The position numbers were made by a program, and so were the translations under genes. From positions 1-64,000 of the forward strand of contig NZ_JAIZDB010000006.1 in NCBI RefSeq assembly GCF_029533155.1: 64,000 bases of DNA, given 5' to 3'. The DNA comes from Psychrobacillus antarcticus. Lineage in GTDB: Bacteria > Bacillota > Bacilli > Bacillales_A > Planococcaceae. Shown here piece by piece: positions 1-8,979 of the stretch; within the stretch, counting starts at the first letter, position 1, and each line of letters begins with the position of its first letter. Under the pieces are notes generated by a model. The model had not been told where the DNA came from. It did no database searches and saw nothing but the letters and a program-made list of their open reading frames with translations.

Positions 1-145
1 CAATCTACAGGGCAGGTTGCCCACGTGTTACTCACCCGTCCGCCGCTAAATCAGAAGAAGCAAGCTTCTTCGTCATTCGCTCGACTTGCATGTATTAGGC
101 ATGCCGCCAGCGTTCGTCCTGAGCCAGGATCAAACTCTCCATAAT
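1..145 (-). rRNA. 16S ribosomal RNA, 5' end only
   Basis: The reverse complement contains the universal 16S 5' sequence AGAGTTTGATCCTGGCTCAG (120-138 region) followed by the conserved GACGAACGCTGGCGGC block. The gene runs off the left edge of the window, so only about the first 145 nt are present. The exact 5' end is estimated by aligning E. coli position 8 to base 138. It lies downstream of the seven tRNA genes on the same strand. Confidence 0.97.
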
Positions 146-346
146 AGTTACCTTCCGATCTGCGAAGCATTTCGAAAGGCAACAAATTAGAACTAGTTTA
201 AAAGCTCATTTGTTTTGCTGGCATCATCATTAAATGATGTCAAAAATTGTTTTGCTGTCAAACTAACTAAGTTAGCTATCAAGCTGTATGTCTTAACGTT
301 TTGCATGTTCAGTTTTCAATGTTCAGTATTCTATAGTAGAAAATGT

Positions 347-420
347 TGGAGCGGGTGAAGAGAATCGAACTCTCATCATCAGCTTGGAAGGCTGAGGTTT
401 TACCACTAAACTACACCCGC
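347..420 (-). tRNA. tRNA-Gly (TCC)
   Basis: Cloverleaf read on the minus strand starts GCGGGTGTAG and has anticodon loop CTTCCAA (TCC), T-loop GTTCGATTC and an encoded CCA. It is the last tRNA before the 16S gene. Confidence 0.95.
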
Positions 421-448
421 ATTAAATTTCGTTAAATTGTTATGTGAC

Positions 449-535
<87 letters not shown>

Positions 536-600
536 TTAGTTAATCAATAGGACAAGGTTTAGTATAGTCTCGAACACCTTAAATGTCAATAACAATTTGA

Positions 601-673
601 TGAGCCATGTAGGATTCGAACCTACGACCCTCTGATTAAAAGTCAGATGCTCTACCAACTGAGCTAATGGCTC
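601..673 (-). tRNA. tRNA-Lys (TTT)
   Basis: Cloverleaf starts GAGCCATTAGCTCAG and has anticodon loop CTTTTAA (TTT) and T-loop GTTCGAATC. CCA is not encoded and must be added after transcription. Confidence 0.95.
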
Positions 674-678
674 AAAAA

Positions 679-753
679 TGGCTGGGGAACCTGGATTCGA
701 ACCAGGGCATGATGGAATCAAAATCCATTGCCTTACCGCTTGGCTATACCCCA
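679..753 (-). tRNA. tRNA-Gln (TTG)
   Basis: Cloverleaf starts TGGGGTATAGCCAAGC and has anticodon loop TTTTGAT (TTG), T-loop GTTCGAATC and an encoded CCA. Only 5 nt separate it from the preceding tRNA-Lys gene. Confidence 0.95.
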
Positions 754-756
754 ACA

Positions 757-832
757 TGGCGGTCCCGACCGGGATCGAACCGGCGATCTCCTGCGTGACA
801 GGCAGGCATGTTAACCGCTACACCACGGGACC
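757..832 (-). tRNA. tRNA-Asp (GTC)
   Basis: Cloverleaf starts GGTCCCGTGGTGTAGC and has anticodon loop CTGTCAC (GTC), T-loop GTTCGATCC and an encoded CCA. Confidence 0.95.
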
Positions 833-856
833 GTTAAAATATTTAAAAATGGTAAA

Positions 857-928
857 TGACCCCTACGGGATTCGAACCCGTGTTACCGCCGTGAAAGGGC
901 GGTGTCTTAACCGCTTGACCAAGGGGCC
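857..928 (-). tRNA. tRNA-Glu (TTC)
   Basis: Cloverleaf starts GGCCCCTTGGTCAAGC and has anticodon loop CTTTCAC (TTC) and T-loop GTTCGAATC. CCA is not encoded. Confidence 0.95.
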
Positions 929-932
929 ATAA

Positions 933-1007
933 TGGCTCCGAAGGTAGGACTCGAACCTACGACCGATCGATTAACAGTCGATTGCTCTACCACTGAGCTA
1001 CTTCGGA
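933..1007 (-). tRNA. tRNA-Asn (GTT)
   Basis: Cloverleaf starts TCCGAAGTAGCTCAG and has anticodon loop CTGTTAA (GTT), T-loop GTTCGAGTC and an encoded CCA. It is the promoter-proximal tRNA of the cluster. Confidence 0.95.
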
Positions 1008-1051
1008 ATAATTTTTGTTGTTTTGTCGTTTTGTTTTACTCGACTTTATCT

Positions 1052-1080
1052 ATTATAGAGAGGGTTTTTGAAAACGTCAA
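1052..1080 (-). promoter_or_regulatory. sigma-A promoter of the tRNA-16S transcription unit
   Basis: On the minus strand TTGACG (1075-1080), a 17-nt spacer and a consensus TATAAT (1052-1057) lie about 45 nt ahead of tRNA-Asn. No terminator separates the tRNAs from the 16S gene, so this near-consensus promoter probably drives the tRNAs and contributes to rRNA transcription. Confidence 0.8.
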
Positions 1081-1095
1081 CTACTTTTCGGATAT

Positions 1096-1566
1096 TTATT
1101 TCATATTCTCCAAGGAAACGAATAACAAAGCTCCGTAACACTTGCCACAACGGTATTTCTTCGTATTTAATTGAATCTTCCGGTTATATAAAAGAGAGCA
1201 TTTAGCGCATTTATACGTATACTTCTTTGTAATTTTCCTTCCTGTTCTCTCCATTAACGTAGAACAAAATCTAGGGGCGTTTGTTTTTTTTAGTAGCTCA
1301 CGAAAATCTGCATCTCTATGTTGATATCCTTTTCCTTCTATATGTAAGTGATAATGACAAAGCTCATGTTTGATCACACCAACTAATTCATCCATTCCAT
1401 ATTTTTCGAATACTAACGGATTTACTTCTATATGATGTGTTCTCAACATATATCTTCCACCTGTAGTTCTCAGGCGTTTATTAAAATATGCTTTATGTTG
1501 AAAGTCTTTCCCAAAGATCTCGTTCGATACATGACATACTAGTTCGTACAGTTTTTCATCCGACAT
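1096..1566 (-). CDS. SprT-like zinc metalloprotease-fold protein (YdcK family)
   Basis: The 156-aa product carries a zinc-metalloprotease HExxH motif (HELCH near residue 67) and a C-terminal zinc ribbon of two CxxC pairs (C-A-K-C and C-G-K-C, about residues 120-143), the SprT/YdcK arrangement. The start is set at the ATG at 1566, which has AGGGG 8 nt upstream; an upstream in-frame GTG at 1575 lies inside that site. It follows tex as in B. subtilis ydcI-ydcK. Bacterial SprT-like proteins are poorly understood; relation to DNA-protein crosslink protease SPRTN is by family only. Confidence 0.88.
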   Translation of the reverse strand: MSDEKLYELVCHVSNEIFGKDFQHKAYFNKRLRTTGGRYMLRTHHIEVNPLVFEKYGMDELVGVIKHELCHYHLHIEGKGYQHRDADFRELLKKTNAPRFCSTLMERTGRKITKKYTYKCAKCSLLYNRKIQLNTKKYRCGKCYGALLFVSLENMK

Positions 1567-1583
1567 ATAACTCACCCCTATTT

Positions 1584-1627
1584 AAAAAGAGGTTGTCCAA
1601 TAGAAAATCTCCATTGGACAACTCTAT
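1584..1627 (-). terminator. intrinsic terminator after tex
   Basis: Minus-strand stem AGAGTTGTCCAAT / ATTGGACAACCTCT with an 11-nt loop, followed by TTTTT. It lies just past the tex stop codon and ahead of sprT, so sprT may depend on read-through or its own promoter. Confidence 0.85.
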
Positions 1628-1630
1628 TAG

Positions 1631-3796
1631 TTACACCTGTTGTTCTGGAGGAAGCATCGTTAATGCAATTCTTCCTTTATTGGCATCGAACTGCTCTACC
1701 CATACGGTGACGATGTCTCCAAGCGATACAACATCTAAGGGATGTTTGACAAACCCTTTTTTTAGTTTGGAAATGTGAACTAAACCATCTTGTTTTACAC
1801 CGATATCGACAAATGCACCAAAGTCTACTACATTTCGTACTGTCCCTTGTAGTTCCATCCCTGTTTTTAAATCCTCTAATTTGAGTACATCTTTTTTCAA
1901 GAGAGGTTGTGGGAATGCTTCACGGGGATCACGTGCAGGTTTAATTAATGCATCTACAATATCTTTTAGTGTGATTTCTCCTATTTCTAATTCTATACTC
2001 ACTTCTGCTATGGAAATTTTCTTTAATGCCTCTTCTGCTTCTTTTGTGCCTATTTGTGTTTTCTTAAGGCCTGCAATTTCCAGTACCTGTTCCGCCCCTT
2101 TATAGCTTTCAGGGTGAATGCCAGTTGCATCAAATGGATTTTTTGCATCTGGTACGCGTAAAAACCCAATTGCTTGCTCATAAGTTTTAGCTCCAAGACG
2201 CGGAATTTTCTTGAGTTGAGCTCTGGAGGTAAATCTACCCTGCTCATTTCTCATATTCACAACATTTTCTGCGACTGTTTTTGAAAGACCAGAAACGTAT
2301 TGCAATAGAGAGGCTGATGCTGTGTTTACATTTACTCCAACTTGGTTAACAGCAGTTTCTACTATAAAGGATAGCGATTCCGATAATTTCTTTTGCGAAA
2401 CATCATGTTGGTATTGTCCCACCCCTACAGCTTTTGGATCTATTTTCACTAATTCTGCAAGAGGATCCTGCAGTCTTCTTGCAATAGATACTGCACTACG
2501 CTGCTCTACTTGTAAGTCAGGAAACTCGTTACGTGCAGTTTCAGAGGCTGAATACACACTGGCACCAGCTTCATTTACTATTACATACGCTACTTCATCC
2601 TCTACTTCTTTCAAACAGTCCACGATAAATTGTTCCGTTTCGCGAGAAGCTGTACCATTCCCAATGGCAATTAAAGAAATAGGATAGTTTTTTAAGTAAG
2701 CAAGCACTTTTTTCTTGGAACCCTCCACATCCATTTTAGGTGCATGTGGATAAATAGCAGAAACCTCAAGAAGCTTTCCTGTATCATCTACAACCGCTAA
2801 CTTACATCCCGTACGAAAAGCTGGGTCGACACCTAGAATTACTTTCCCCTTTAATGGTTGTTGTAATAGTAGGTTTCGTAGGTTTTCAGAGAAAATATGA
2901 ATAGCTTGCGCTTCCCCTTTTTCAGTAAGCTCTGCGCGGATTTCTCGTTCTACAGAAGGCTGAATAAGTCGCTTATACGAATCTTCTACCGCCAATTCAA
3001 TCTGCTCCACCGCATCACTAGATGAAGTTTTAATCCACTGTGCCTTCATCACATTCATCGCTTTCTCTATTGGAACCTGAAGAGTTACTTTTAGAATATC
3101 CTCTTTTTCTCCTCGGTTTAACGCTAATATACGATGAGGTACTATCTTTTTCACCGGCTCTTCGTATTCGTAATACATCTCAAATACATTCTTTTCGTCT
3201 AGCTCTGCTTTTTTAACAGACACAATAATTTTACCGTCCGCACGGGTAATATTTCGAATTTGCTCTCGTATTTTGGCATCATCGGCGAACTGCTCTGCAA
3301 GAATGTCTCTAGCTCCAAGTAAAGCTTCCTCTACAGTTAAAACTTCTAACTCCTCATTCAGAAACTCTTCTGCTAATATAGCTACTGGCTCCCTAGGGAA
3401 AGTCATTAAAAGTGCAGCAAGTGGTTCTAATCCTTTTTCTTTTGCGATAGTAGCTTTCGTTCTACGTTTTTGCTTATAAGGACGATATAAATCCTCTAAT
3501 CGCTGCAGTACTGTCGCATTATTTATAGAAGCAGTCAATTCTTCGGTTAATTTTCCTTGTTCCTCAATTAATCGAAGGATTTCTTCTTTTCTTTGCTCCA
3601 GCTGTTGTATGTAGTTATAACGATCCTCGACGGCTTTAATTTGGACTTCATCTAAAGATCCTGTTTGTTCTTTTCTATATCGTGCGATGAAGGGAACCGT
3701 ATTCCCTTCTTCTAATAATTTTATAACCTGTTCTGCTTGCGATGTTTTGACACCTGTATCTTTTGAAACCAGTTGGAGCATCTTTTTTATTTCCAA
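1631..3796 (-). CDS. tex: Tex-family S1 RNA-binding protein (YdcI)
   Basis: About 720 aa with the full Tex order: N-terminal helix-turn-helix region with the motif NTVPFIARYRKEQTGSLDE (about 35-52), a YqgF/RNase H-like domain (GVDPAFRTGCKLAVVD), helix-hairpin-helix repeats (NVVNMRNEQGRF to PRLGAKTYEQAIGFLR), and a C-terminal S1 domain (VRNVVDFGAFVDIGVKQDG). Start choice: the first in-frame codon, GTG at 3805, is 1 nt from the AAAGGA site, so TTG at 3796 (10-nt spacing) is preferred. Family knowledge links Tex to transcription and RNA metabolism; the exact role in Bacillales is unsettled. Neighbours match B. subtilis. Confidence 0.93.
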   Translation of the reverse strand: MEIKKMLQLVSKDTGVKTSQAEQVIKLLEEGNTVPFIARYRKEQTGSLDEVQIKAVEDRYNYIQQLEQRKEEILRLIEEQGKLTEELTASINNATVLQRLEDLYRPYKQKRRTKATIAKEKGLEPLAALLMTFPREPVAILAEEFLNEELEVLTVEEALLGARDILAEQFADDAKIREQIRNITRADGKIIVSVKKAELDEKNVFEMYYEYEEPVKKIVPHRILALNRGEKEDILKVTLQVPIEKAMNVMKAQWIKTSSSDAVEQIELAVEDSYKRLIQPSVEREIRAELTEKGEAQAIHIFSENLRNLLLQQPLKGKVILGVDPAFRTGCKLAVVDDTGKLLEVSAIYPHAPKMDVEGSKKKVLAYLKNYPISLIAIGNGTASRETEQFIVDCLKEVEDEVAYVIVNEAGASVYSASETARNEFPDLQVEQRSAVSIARRLQDPLAELVKIDPKAVGVGQYQHDVSQKKLSESLSFIVETAVNQVGVNVNTASASLLQYVSGLSKTVAENVVNMRNEQGRFTSRAQLKKIPRLGAKTYEQAIGFLRVPDAKNPFDATGIHPESYKGAEQVLEIAGLKKTQIGTKEAEEALKKISIAEVSIELEIGEITLKDIVDALIKPARDPREAFPQPLLKKDVLKLEDLKTGMELQGTVRNVVDFGAFVDIGVKQDGLVHISKLKKGFVKHPLDVVSLGDIVTVWVEQFDANKGRIALTMLPPEQQV

Positions 3797-3861
3797 AACA
3801 AACACGTCCTTTCTATATAGTACTCATTTTACCATACCTGGAGCCTTCTAGAAAAAGGTAA

Positions 3862-3894
3862 ACAAAAAGCTTACCCTAGTTTAGAGTAAGCTTC
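3862..3894 (-). terminator. terminator of the sigB operon, overlapping the rsbX stop
   Basis: Minus-strand inverted repeat AAGCTTACTC / GGGTAAGCTT followed by TTTTTGTTT. The upstream arm encodes the last rsbX codons, and the TAA stop (3881-3883) starts the loop. Confidence 0.85.
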
Positions 3895-4477
3895 CAACTA
3901 TAAATGTAGAGTCGTCACCATGTTCAATTTCTTTAAAAACTGTTTCATAGAGACACTGAGCATTATTTGCATTTTTTAAAGTAGATTTCGGACTTCTCAT
4001 CACAACACCGTCCGAGTGGAGCATAAACAAGTCATTCTTATCACAAGCATATGTTTGCGTATTTGTCTTTTGTTTTCTCCCAGATAAATAACCCATTACC
4101 GGCAAAGGATAAATCATCTTGTCCGTAGCACGTTTATACATATAAAACTTAACATTTCCTACACAGCTATAAGAAATAGTTTGATCTCTATAATCTATTT
4201 TAACTATCGCTACCGCCGCACCTCTTTTTTGAAACATCAAATCATTGCAGCGTAATAATAGTTCATCGAGCGTTTCTTCTTTATAGTTCTCTAAAATTTC
4301 CGGTATAACATCCGCAGATTCTTTAGCAACCGGCCCGTTTCCCAAGCCATCTGCTATAGCACAAAGCATAAAATCATCTGTCTTTGTAATATAATAAGTG
4401 TCTCCAGATTGTACATTTCCACTTTTGGCTTCTTGGTATACAAATAATTCTACTTTGTCATCTGAAAAATTTATCAT
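3881..4477 (-). CDS. rsbX: RsbX, PP2C-type phosphatase of the stressosome
   Basis: 198-aa PP2C/SpoIIE-like phosphatase with the metal-binding motif ADGLGNG and a downstream HSDG. In B. subtilis RsbX dephosphorylates RsbS and RsbR, resetting the stressosome and damping sigma-B activation. It is the last gene of the operon: its ATG overlaps the sigB TAA, and its own stop lies inside the operon terminator. Length matches the family (199 aa in B. subtilis). Confidence 0.93.
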   Translation of the reverse strand: MINFSDDKVELFVYQEAKSGNVQSGDTYYITKTDDFMLCAIADGLGNGPVAKESADVIPEILENYKEETLDELLLRCNDLMFQKRGAAVAIVKIDYRDQTISYSCVGNVKFYMYKRATDKMIYPLPVMGYLSGRKQKTNTQTYACDKNDLFMLHSDGVVMRSPKSTLKNANNAQCLYETVFKEIEHGDDSTFIVGSLL

Positions 4478-5256
4478 TATACTACTCCGCCTGAGGATGA
4501 AATAGCTTCTTGTAATTTCTTTATGGCTTTGCGTTGAATTCTAGATACATGCATCTGAGATATACCAAGACGATCTCCCGTTTCTTTTTGACTCAGCTGC
4601 TCCATATATGTAAGTTGAATTATTTCTTTCTCACGATCAGATAAAACACTGAGTGCATTGGCCACAAGTAATCGTTGATCTGTTTTCTCGTACTCGTCAT
4701 CCGGTTGTCCAATTACATCAAATAGCGTAATCGTACTACCATCTGAATCCGACTCAAGTGAATGATCCATAGAAAGTGCTTGATAACTTTTACCCATTTC
4801 CATGGCTTCTAGTACGTCTTCCACTTCTACCCCTAAGAAATCGGCTATTTCTGGGATAATAGGTGAACGTTGAAATTCTACTGTTAGTGTTTCAACTGCT
4901 ACCCTGATACGTGGTCCTAGCTCTTTTATTCTTCTTGGAACATGAACAGCCCATGTTTTATCTCTCAGAAAGCGCTTTATCTCCCCGATAATCGTCGGAA
5001 TTGCAAAAGCTTCAAAGTTTTTACCGAAAGATGGATCATATCTTCGGATAGCCCCAAGTAAACCAAGCATTCCAACTTGGGCAATATCCTCATGATGCGG
5101 TTTTCCATTTGAATACTTTCGAGCGATTGATTCAACCAATCTAGTATAATTTAGCACTAGTTTTGTTTGAGCATCTTCGCTTTCCGTCTCTTGATATTCT
5201 TTGATCCATTCCAATATTTTCTCTTTCGATTCTTTAGGAAGGGACGTGTTCGACAT
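4477..5256 (-). CDS. sigB: RNA polymerase sigma factor SigB
   Basis: 259 aa, group-3 sigma factor. Region 2 (EDIAQVGMLGLLGAIRRYDP through the TIIGEIKRFLRD block, about 75-130) and region 4 helix-turn-helix (KETGDRLGISQMHVSRIQRK, about 225-245) are intact. It directs general stress transcription and is held inactive by RsbW. It overlaps rsbW by 23 nt, so the two are probably translationally coupled. Matching promoters occur at 6084, 48782 and 54133 in this window. Confidence 0.97.
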   Translation of the reverse strand: MSNTSLPKESKEKILEWIKEYQETESEDAQTKLVLNYTRLVESIARKYSNGKPHHEDIAQVGMLGLLGAIRRYDPSFGKNFEAFAIPTIIGEIKRFLRDKTWAVHVPRRIKELGPRIRVAVETLTVEFQRSPIIPEIADFLGVEVEDVLEAMEMGKSYQALSMDHSLESDSDGSTITLFDVIGQPDDEYEKTDQRLLVANALSVLSDREKEIIQLTYMEQLSQKETGDRLGISQMHVSRIQRKAIKKLQEAISSSGGVV

Positions 5257-5704
5257 TTTGATCCACCCGCTCTACTCCGACATGCTTCGTCATAAATACA
5301 GTAACACCGTCTTGGTGGTGGACTTTCACTTCATCCATTAATGTCTCGATTAAATATAAACCAAGACCTCCTTCTCTTAAAAAGGATACTTCTTCTAAGT
5401 TATGGTATGGCCCTATTTTTGCCTTTGTTTCTTCAAAGTCAAAACTTTTCCCATGATCTGCTACCATAATTTCTATTTTTCCCTCGTACAATGCACAACC
5501 AATGACTACTTCGCCTTCCTCATTATCGGCATAAGCATGTTGGACTGCATTTGTAATAGCTTCACTTGTAGCAATTTTCAAGTCTTCTATATCGTCATAC
5601 GTAAATCCGATGCGATTAGCTAGCCCAGAAATTGTAAGTCGTGCCACGCTAACATACTGAGGTTTTGCAGGCAGTCGCATTTCTACATAATCAAACGGTT
5701 TCAT
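5234..5704 (-). CDS. rsbW: RsbW, anti-sigma-B factor and RsbV kinase
   Basis: 156-aa GHKL ATPase with N box EAITNAVQHAY, G1 box DHGKSFD and G2 box EGGLGLYLIETLMDEV. In the known system RsbW binds SigB or, alternatively, phosphorylates RsbV on serine. The ATG at 5704 has AGAGGTG upstream and overlaps the end of rsbV by 14 nt; the 3' end overlaps sigB, a dense coupling that keeps the three proteins in fixed ratio. Confidence 0.96.
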   Translation of the reverse strand: MKPFDYVEMRLPAKPQYVSVARLTISGLANRIGFTYDDIEDLKIATSEAITNAVQHAYADNEEGEVVIGCALYEGKIEIMVADHGKSFDFEETKAKIGPYHNLEEVSFLREGGLGLYLIETLMDEVKVHHQDGVTVFMTKHVGVERVDQNVEHVPS

Positions 5705-6038
5705 CTTTTTTCACCTCTTTATCTGTCTCCTGGATATCCATAATTTCTACTAAACCAGTTATATCAAATAAGCGTTTCAATCTAGACGAAAGTCCCGTCA
5801 ACTCCATATGACCATTTGCAGCACTTATACTTTTATAAAACCCAACAAAAACTCCTAATCCTGTACTATCCATATATGAAACGTCCATTAAATTCAATTC
5901 AACATGCATATTATCCTGTAACGTTATTTCCTTAAGTTTCTCTCTTAGAATTGGTGCTGTAAAGGCATCAATCTCTCCACCAATTATTCCTTTAACGTGC
6001 AACTCACCTAATGTATGAAGTTCAACTGAAATATTCAT
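5691..6038 (-). CDS. rsbV: RsbV, anti-anti-sigma factor
   Basis: 115-aa STAS-domain protein with the phosphorylation motif DVSYMDSTGLG; the phosphoacceptor serine should be Ser58, matching Ser56 of B. subtilis RsbV. Unphosphorylated RsbV captures RsbW and frees SigB. The start has GGGGGGAA 8 nt upstream. A sigma-B-type promoter lies in the 77-bp gap to rsbU, giving positive autoregulation of rsbV-rsbW-sigB-rsbX. Confidence 0.96.
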   Translation of the reverse strand: MNISVELHTLGELHVKGIIGGEIDAFTAPILREKLKEITLQDNMHVELNLMDVSYMDSTGLGVFVGFYKSISAANGHMELTGLSSRLKRLFDITGLVEIMDIQETDKEVKKDETV

Positions 6039-6083
6039 TTACAATTCCCCCCGATTTTCGCTATAGCTATATATATGGTCTAT

Positions 6084-6109
6084 ATACCACAAGTTAGCTG
6101 ATGATAAAC
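6084..6109 (-). promoter_or_regulatory. sigma-B-dependent promoter ahead of rsbV
   Basis: Minus strand GTTTAT (6104-6109), 14-nt spacer, TGGTAT (6084-6089), one mismatch per hexamer from the sigma-B consensus GTTTAA/GGGTAT. Position upstream of rsbV is the same as the autoregulatory promoter of B. subtilis. Confidence 0.8.
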
Positions 6110-6115
6110 CTTATA

Positions 6116-7114
6116 TTACTTCTTTTTGAAAATAACGAGTGTAAAGTCATCCCGTTGTTCAAACTCCTGTAATTCCTCCAGCTTATGAAACACAAATTCC
6201 ACCATATCTTGGGCGGACTGATCTCTTACACTTTCAATAATATCCATTACGGTATTTTGGTCAATGAACCCAGCTTTTGAACGACATTCCGTTACACCAT
6301 CAGTCATCATAACGATAAAGTCATCTTTATCTAAGGATATAATATGCTGTTCATATTTAACATTGGGAATAACGCCTAATAATAATCCCTTTGCTTGTAA
6401 CTCTGAAAATTCATTCGATTTAGCAGAATAAAACAGAGGTGGTTCATGCCCAGCTGAAGCATATGTAAATTTACTATTTGAAGTATCATAGGTCCCATAA
6501 AACATAGATATGAACATCGAATCACTTACACTTTTCTCGACGATTCTATTTATAACGTCTAGCACAACGATTGGTTCAGTTTCTGCACCATTCAAACTAT
6601 CCATCCCATATTTAATCATAGACATGCATAGGGCAGCTGGAATTCCTTTTCCAATCACGTCAGCAACAGCGATACCAATTGTAGTGTCATCATTTAAAAA
6701 ATGTGTATAATCCCCATTCATTTCTTTTGCAGGAACAGATATCATTCCTATATCCAAATCGTTCATAACTGGAATCTTTGTTTTCAACAAGGTTTGTTGA
6801 ACATTAGACGCTAGCTCCATTTCCATTCTAAAGTTTTCCTGCTTTTTTATTAACGTTTGATGTTCTTTTAATGCTAGTCCATATCTAATCATCACTTCTA
6901 TTAATAAATCAAAAGAATGCCAAACATCATTCGGTAAATCAGGCATAAGCTCTTCTAAAGAAGCCTTATGTATACTTATAACTTCCTCTGGAGAAATGTT
7001 CTTTTGAATGAGTTGTCGACTGAAGTTTTGCCCCTCATACAAATTAAGTTCTGTTTGTCTTTGAGTATATTGCTCCAAGATTTCTTTGTATTGTCTCTTA
7101 AATTCCTGAGGCAT
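6116..7114 (-). CDS. rsbU: RsbU, PP2C phosphatase activating RsbV
   Basis: 332 aa. An N-terminal helical RsbT-binding domain (about 1-85) precedes a SpoIIE-type PP2C domain (about 115-332) with metal motifs MNGDYTHFL, VADVIGKGIPAA and MMTDGVTEC. RsbT binding activates it to dephosphorylate RsbV-P in response to environmental stress. Strong AGGAGGTG site ahead of the ATG; 16 nt downstream of rsbT. Confidence 0.95.
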   Translation of the reverse strand: MPQEFKRQYKEILEQYTQRQTELNLYEGQNFSRQLIQKNISPEEVISIHKASLEELMPDLPNDVWHSFDLLIEVMIRYGLALKEHQTLIKKQENFRMEMELASNVQQTLLKTKIPVMNDLDIGMISVPAKEMNGDYTHFLNDDTTIGIAVADVIGKGIPAALCMSMIKYGMDSLNGAETEPIVVLDVINRIVEKSVSDSMFISMFYGTYDTSNSKFTYASAGHEPPLFYSAKSNEFSELQAKGLLLGVIPNVKYEQHIISLDKDDFIVMMTDGVTECRSKAGFIDQNTVMDIIESVRDQSAQDMVEFVFHKLEELQEFEQRDDFTLVIFKKK

Positions 7115-7130
7115 ACGTTTAACTCACCTC

Positions 7131-7532
7131 CTATCTTAGTAGCTTAGACGCACTAATTGTAGTGCCCTCTCCTAGTACAGTTTCAATCTTAAAGTCATCC
7201 ATTAGTCGCCTTACACCTGGTAGACCGGCACCTAGGCCACCTGATGTCGTATAGCCATCTTCCATAACTTTACGAACATCTACAATGCCTGGTCCTTTAT
7301 CGGACGCAATGACTAATAGACCTCTAAGATTGCCATCTGTAATTTGTCTAATCTCTATTTTACCTTTACCAGCATATAAATATATATTTCGAGCAAGTTC
7401 ACTAATCGCTGTTGTAATTCTTGCTTGGTCTACTGTACCGAAGCCTACTTCTTTGGCTTCATTTCTACCAAGTTGCCTTGCAGCAACGATATCCCACTCC
7501 GTTATTATATCAACAGAAGACCTTAAGTTCAT
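7131..7532 (-). CDS. rsbT: RsbT, switch kinase of the stressosome
   Basis: 133-aa GHKL kinase with N box ELARNIYLYAG, G1 SDKGPGI and G2 GGLGAGLPGVRRLMD. In B. subtilis RsbT phosphorylates RsbS and RsbR, leaves the stressosome and switches on RsbU. The gene starts 6 nt after the rsbS stop and has GGAGGAC upstream. Confidence 0.95.
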   Translation of the reverse strand: MNLRSSVDIITEWDIVAARQLGRNEAKEVGFGTVDQARITTAISELARNIYLYAGKGKIEIRQITDGNLRGLLVIASDKGPGIVDVRKVMEDGYTTSGGLGAGLPGVRRLMDDFKIETVLGEGTTISASKLLR

Positions 7533-7538
7533 AATGAA

Positions 7539-7901
7539 TTAGTCCTCCAATTCTCGTTCTAATTTTTCCAATCCATTTTCTAAGTCTAGAGCCGTAACTA
7601 CATTCTCAAGTCTGATTCCTAATTCTATAAGGGTAATTGCTACCGCGGGTTGAATGCCCGTGATTACTACTTTTGCTCCCATAAGACCAGACATATTAAT
7701 AACATCGCCTAGTACCTTCGCGATGAATGAGTCGATAAAGTCGATCGGCGTTAAGTCAAGTACTACTCCTCTAGCAGAAGTTGTATGAAGCTTTTCAAGC
7801 AAATCTTCTTGAAAAGAAAGTGCAGTTTGGTCATCTAACTCCCATTGGATCGAAACGATTAAACAATCTCTCAATTTTAATATAGGTATTCTTGTAATCA
7901 T
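7539..7901 (-). CDS. rsbS: RsbS, stressosome scaffold and antagonist
   Basis: 120-aa single STAS domain with [19 protein letters not shown]; Ser58 corresponds to the phosphoserine Ser59 of B. subtilis RsbS. It sequesters RsbT in the stressosome. The start overlaps the rsbR stop by 1 nt. Confidence 0.95.
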   Translation of the reverse strand: MITRIPILKLRDCLIVSIQWELDDQTALSFQEDLLEKLHTTSARGVVLDLTPIDFIDSFIAKVLGDVINMSGLMGAKVVITGIQPAVAITLIELGIRLENVVTALDLENGLEKLERELED

Positions 7902-8728
7902 TATATATTCACCTCTACTATTGCACGATTTGTCATAGCTAGGGCTTGTTCAACCCCTTTTTGTAATGTGCTTGTTGTTGTAAAATCATTTAAATTAATA
8001 CCCAGTGTAACAATAGTTTGCGCAATTTCTGGACGGATTCCTACAAGCATACATTTCGCTCCTACTAAACGTACGGCATCTGCCGCTTGAATAATATGAT
8101 GGGCAACCATTGTATCAACTACAGGAACTCCAGTGATATCTAGTAATACTACTTCTGCTCGATGCTTGACAACTCCATGTAGAAGGTTTTCCATTATTAG
8201 TTTTGCTCGTTCTGTATCAATCGTACCAACTAAAGGCATTACCGAAATTTTTTCAAATACAGGAATTAATGATGCAGAAAGTTCTTGTAAGGCGATTTTT
8301 TGTAAGCTCACTGTTTTTTCCCACACCACAGAATAGGCATCCACAATACTATGGTTTAAAGGAGTAATCCAATTAGTTAATATATCTCTATGTGATTGGA
8401 AATTACCTTCATTTAAGTACTCTGCTTCGTCCATTTTCTCATAAATTATTTCTGTAAAATTAGTTAGCGCCTTTAGTACAAAAGAAATAGACCAGCCATA
8501 ACGTACAATTTGAACAGAGAAATCATCTAACTTTGCTGTATACGTTGCTTGTTCTTCCGTTAGACTCGAAATCATTAACTCTCCGAATTCGCGAACTATA
8601 CTTTCCACAATTTTATCCGACATGATTTGGAAGAAGCGATCATCCTTCTCTTCTTCCATTTTGCATCTCCATTTTTCTAAAATTTCATCAATGTTTTCGT
8701 GAATATACGAAGCAATTCTTTTATTCAT
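7901..8728 (-). CDS. rsbR: RsbR, stressosome sensor protein
   Basis: 275 aa: variable N-terminal helical, non-heme globin-like sensor (about 1-150) and C-terminal STAS domain (about 155-270). Both phosphorylation threonines of B. subtilis RsbRA (Thr171, Thr205) have counterparts here, Thr172 (GTIDTERAK) and Thr206 (PVVDTMVAH). First gene of the sigB operon. Its 250-bp upstream gap contains two terminators of mazF, so the operon likely starts with its own promoter there. Confidence 0.95.
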   Translation of the reverse strand: MNKRIASYIHENIDEILEKWRCKMEEEKDDRFFQIMSDKIVESIVREFGELMISSLTEEQATYTAKLDDFSVQIVRYGWSISFVLKALTNFTEIIYEKMDEAEYLNEGNFQSHRDILTNWITPLNHSIVDAYSVVWEKTVSLQKIALQELSASLIPVFEKISVMPLVGTIDTERAKLIMENLLHGVVKHRAEVVLLDITGVPVVDTMVAHHIIQAADAVRLVGAKCMLVGIRPEIAQTIVTLGINLNDFTTTSTLQKGVEQALAMTNRAIVEVNI

Positions 8729-8815
8729 TGTCTCCTATACATCTCCTCGTTGGATATTAGTAATTATATTGTACAGAATTTCCTCGTACATTACATCATT
8801 TATACTTGTCCATAT

Positions 8816-8847
8816 AAAAAAAAGCAGAGACGCTGCACTTCTGCTTC
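8816..8847 (-). terminator. second terminator downstream of mazF
   Basis: Minus-strand stem AGCAGA / TCTGCT with a GC-rich loop followed by eight T residues, about 90 nt beyond the first mazF terminator and upstream of rsbR. Confidence 0.7.
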
Positions 8848-8928
8848 AGCGTTCTTCTGCGTCGAGCGAGTATAATTAGCTATGTTTTCCACTCATATAT
8901 ACTTATGAACTAAAATTTTTCTTCCTAT

Positions 8929-8970
8929 TAAAAAACACAATGTGTCTTTGTCGGATTCACATTGTGTTCT
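8929..8970 (-). terminator. terminator of the mazEF operon
   Basis: Perfect 11-bp inverted repeat AACACAATGTG / CACATTGTGTT just after the mazF stop, followed by TTTTT on the minus strand. It insulates mazF from rsbR. Confidence 0.85.
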
Positions 8971-8979
8971 TACTATGTA

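Noticed and set aside
536-1138. Open frames of 68-84 codons across the tRNA cluster
   Set aside because: They lie entirely on tRNA genes or their spacers, have no ribosome site, and the tRNA cloverleafs explain the sequence.
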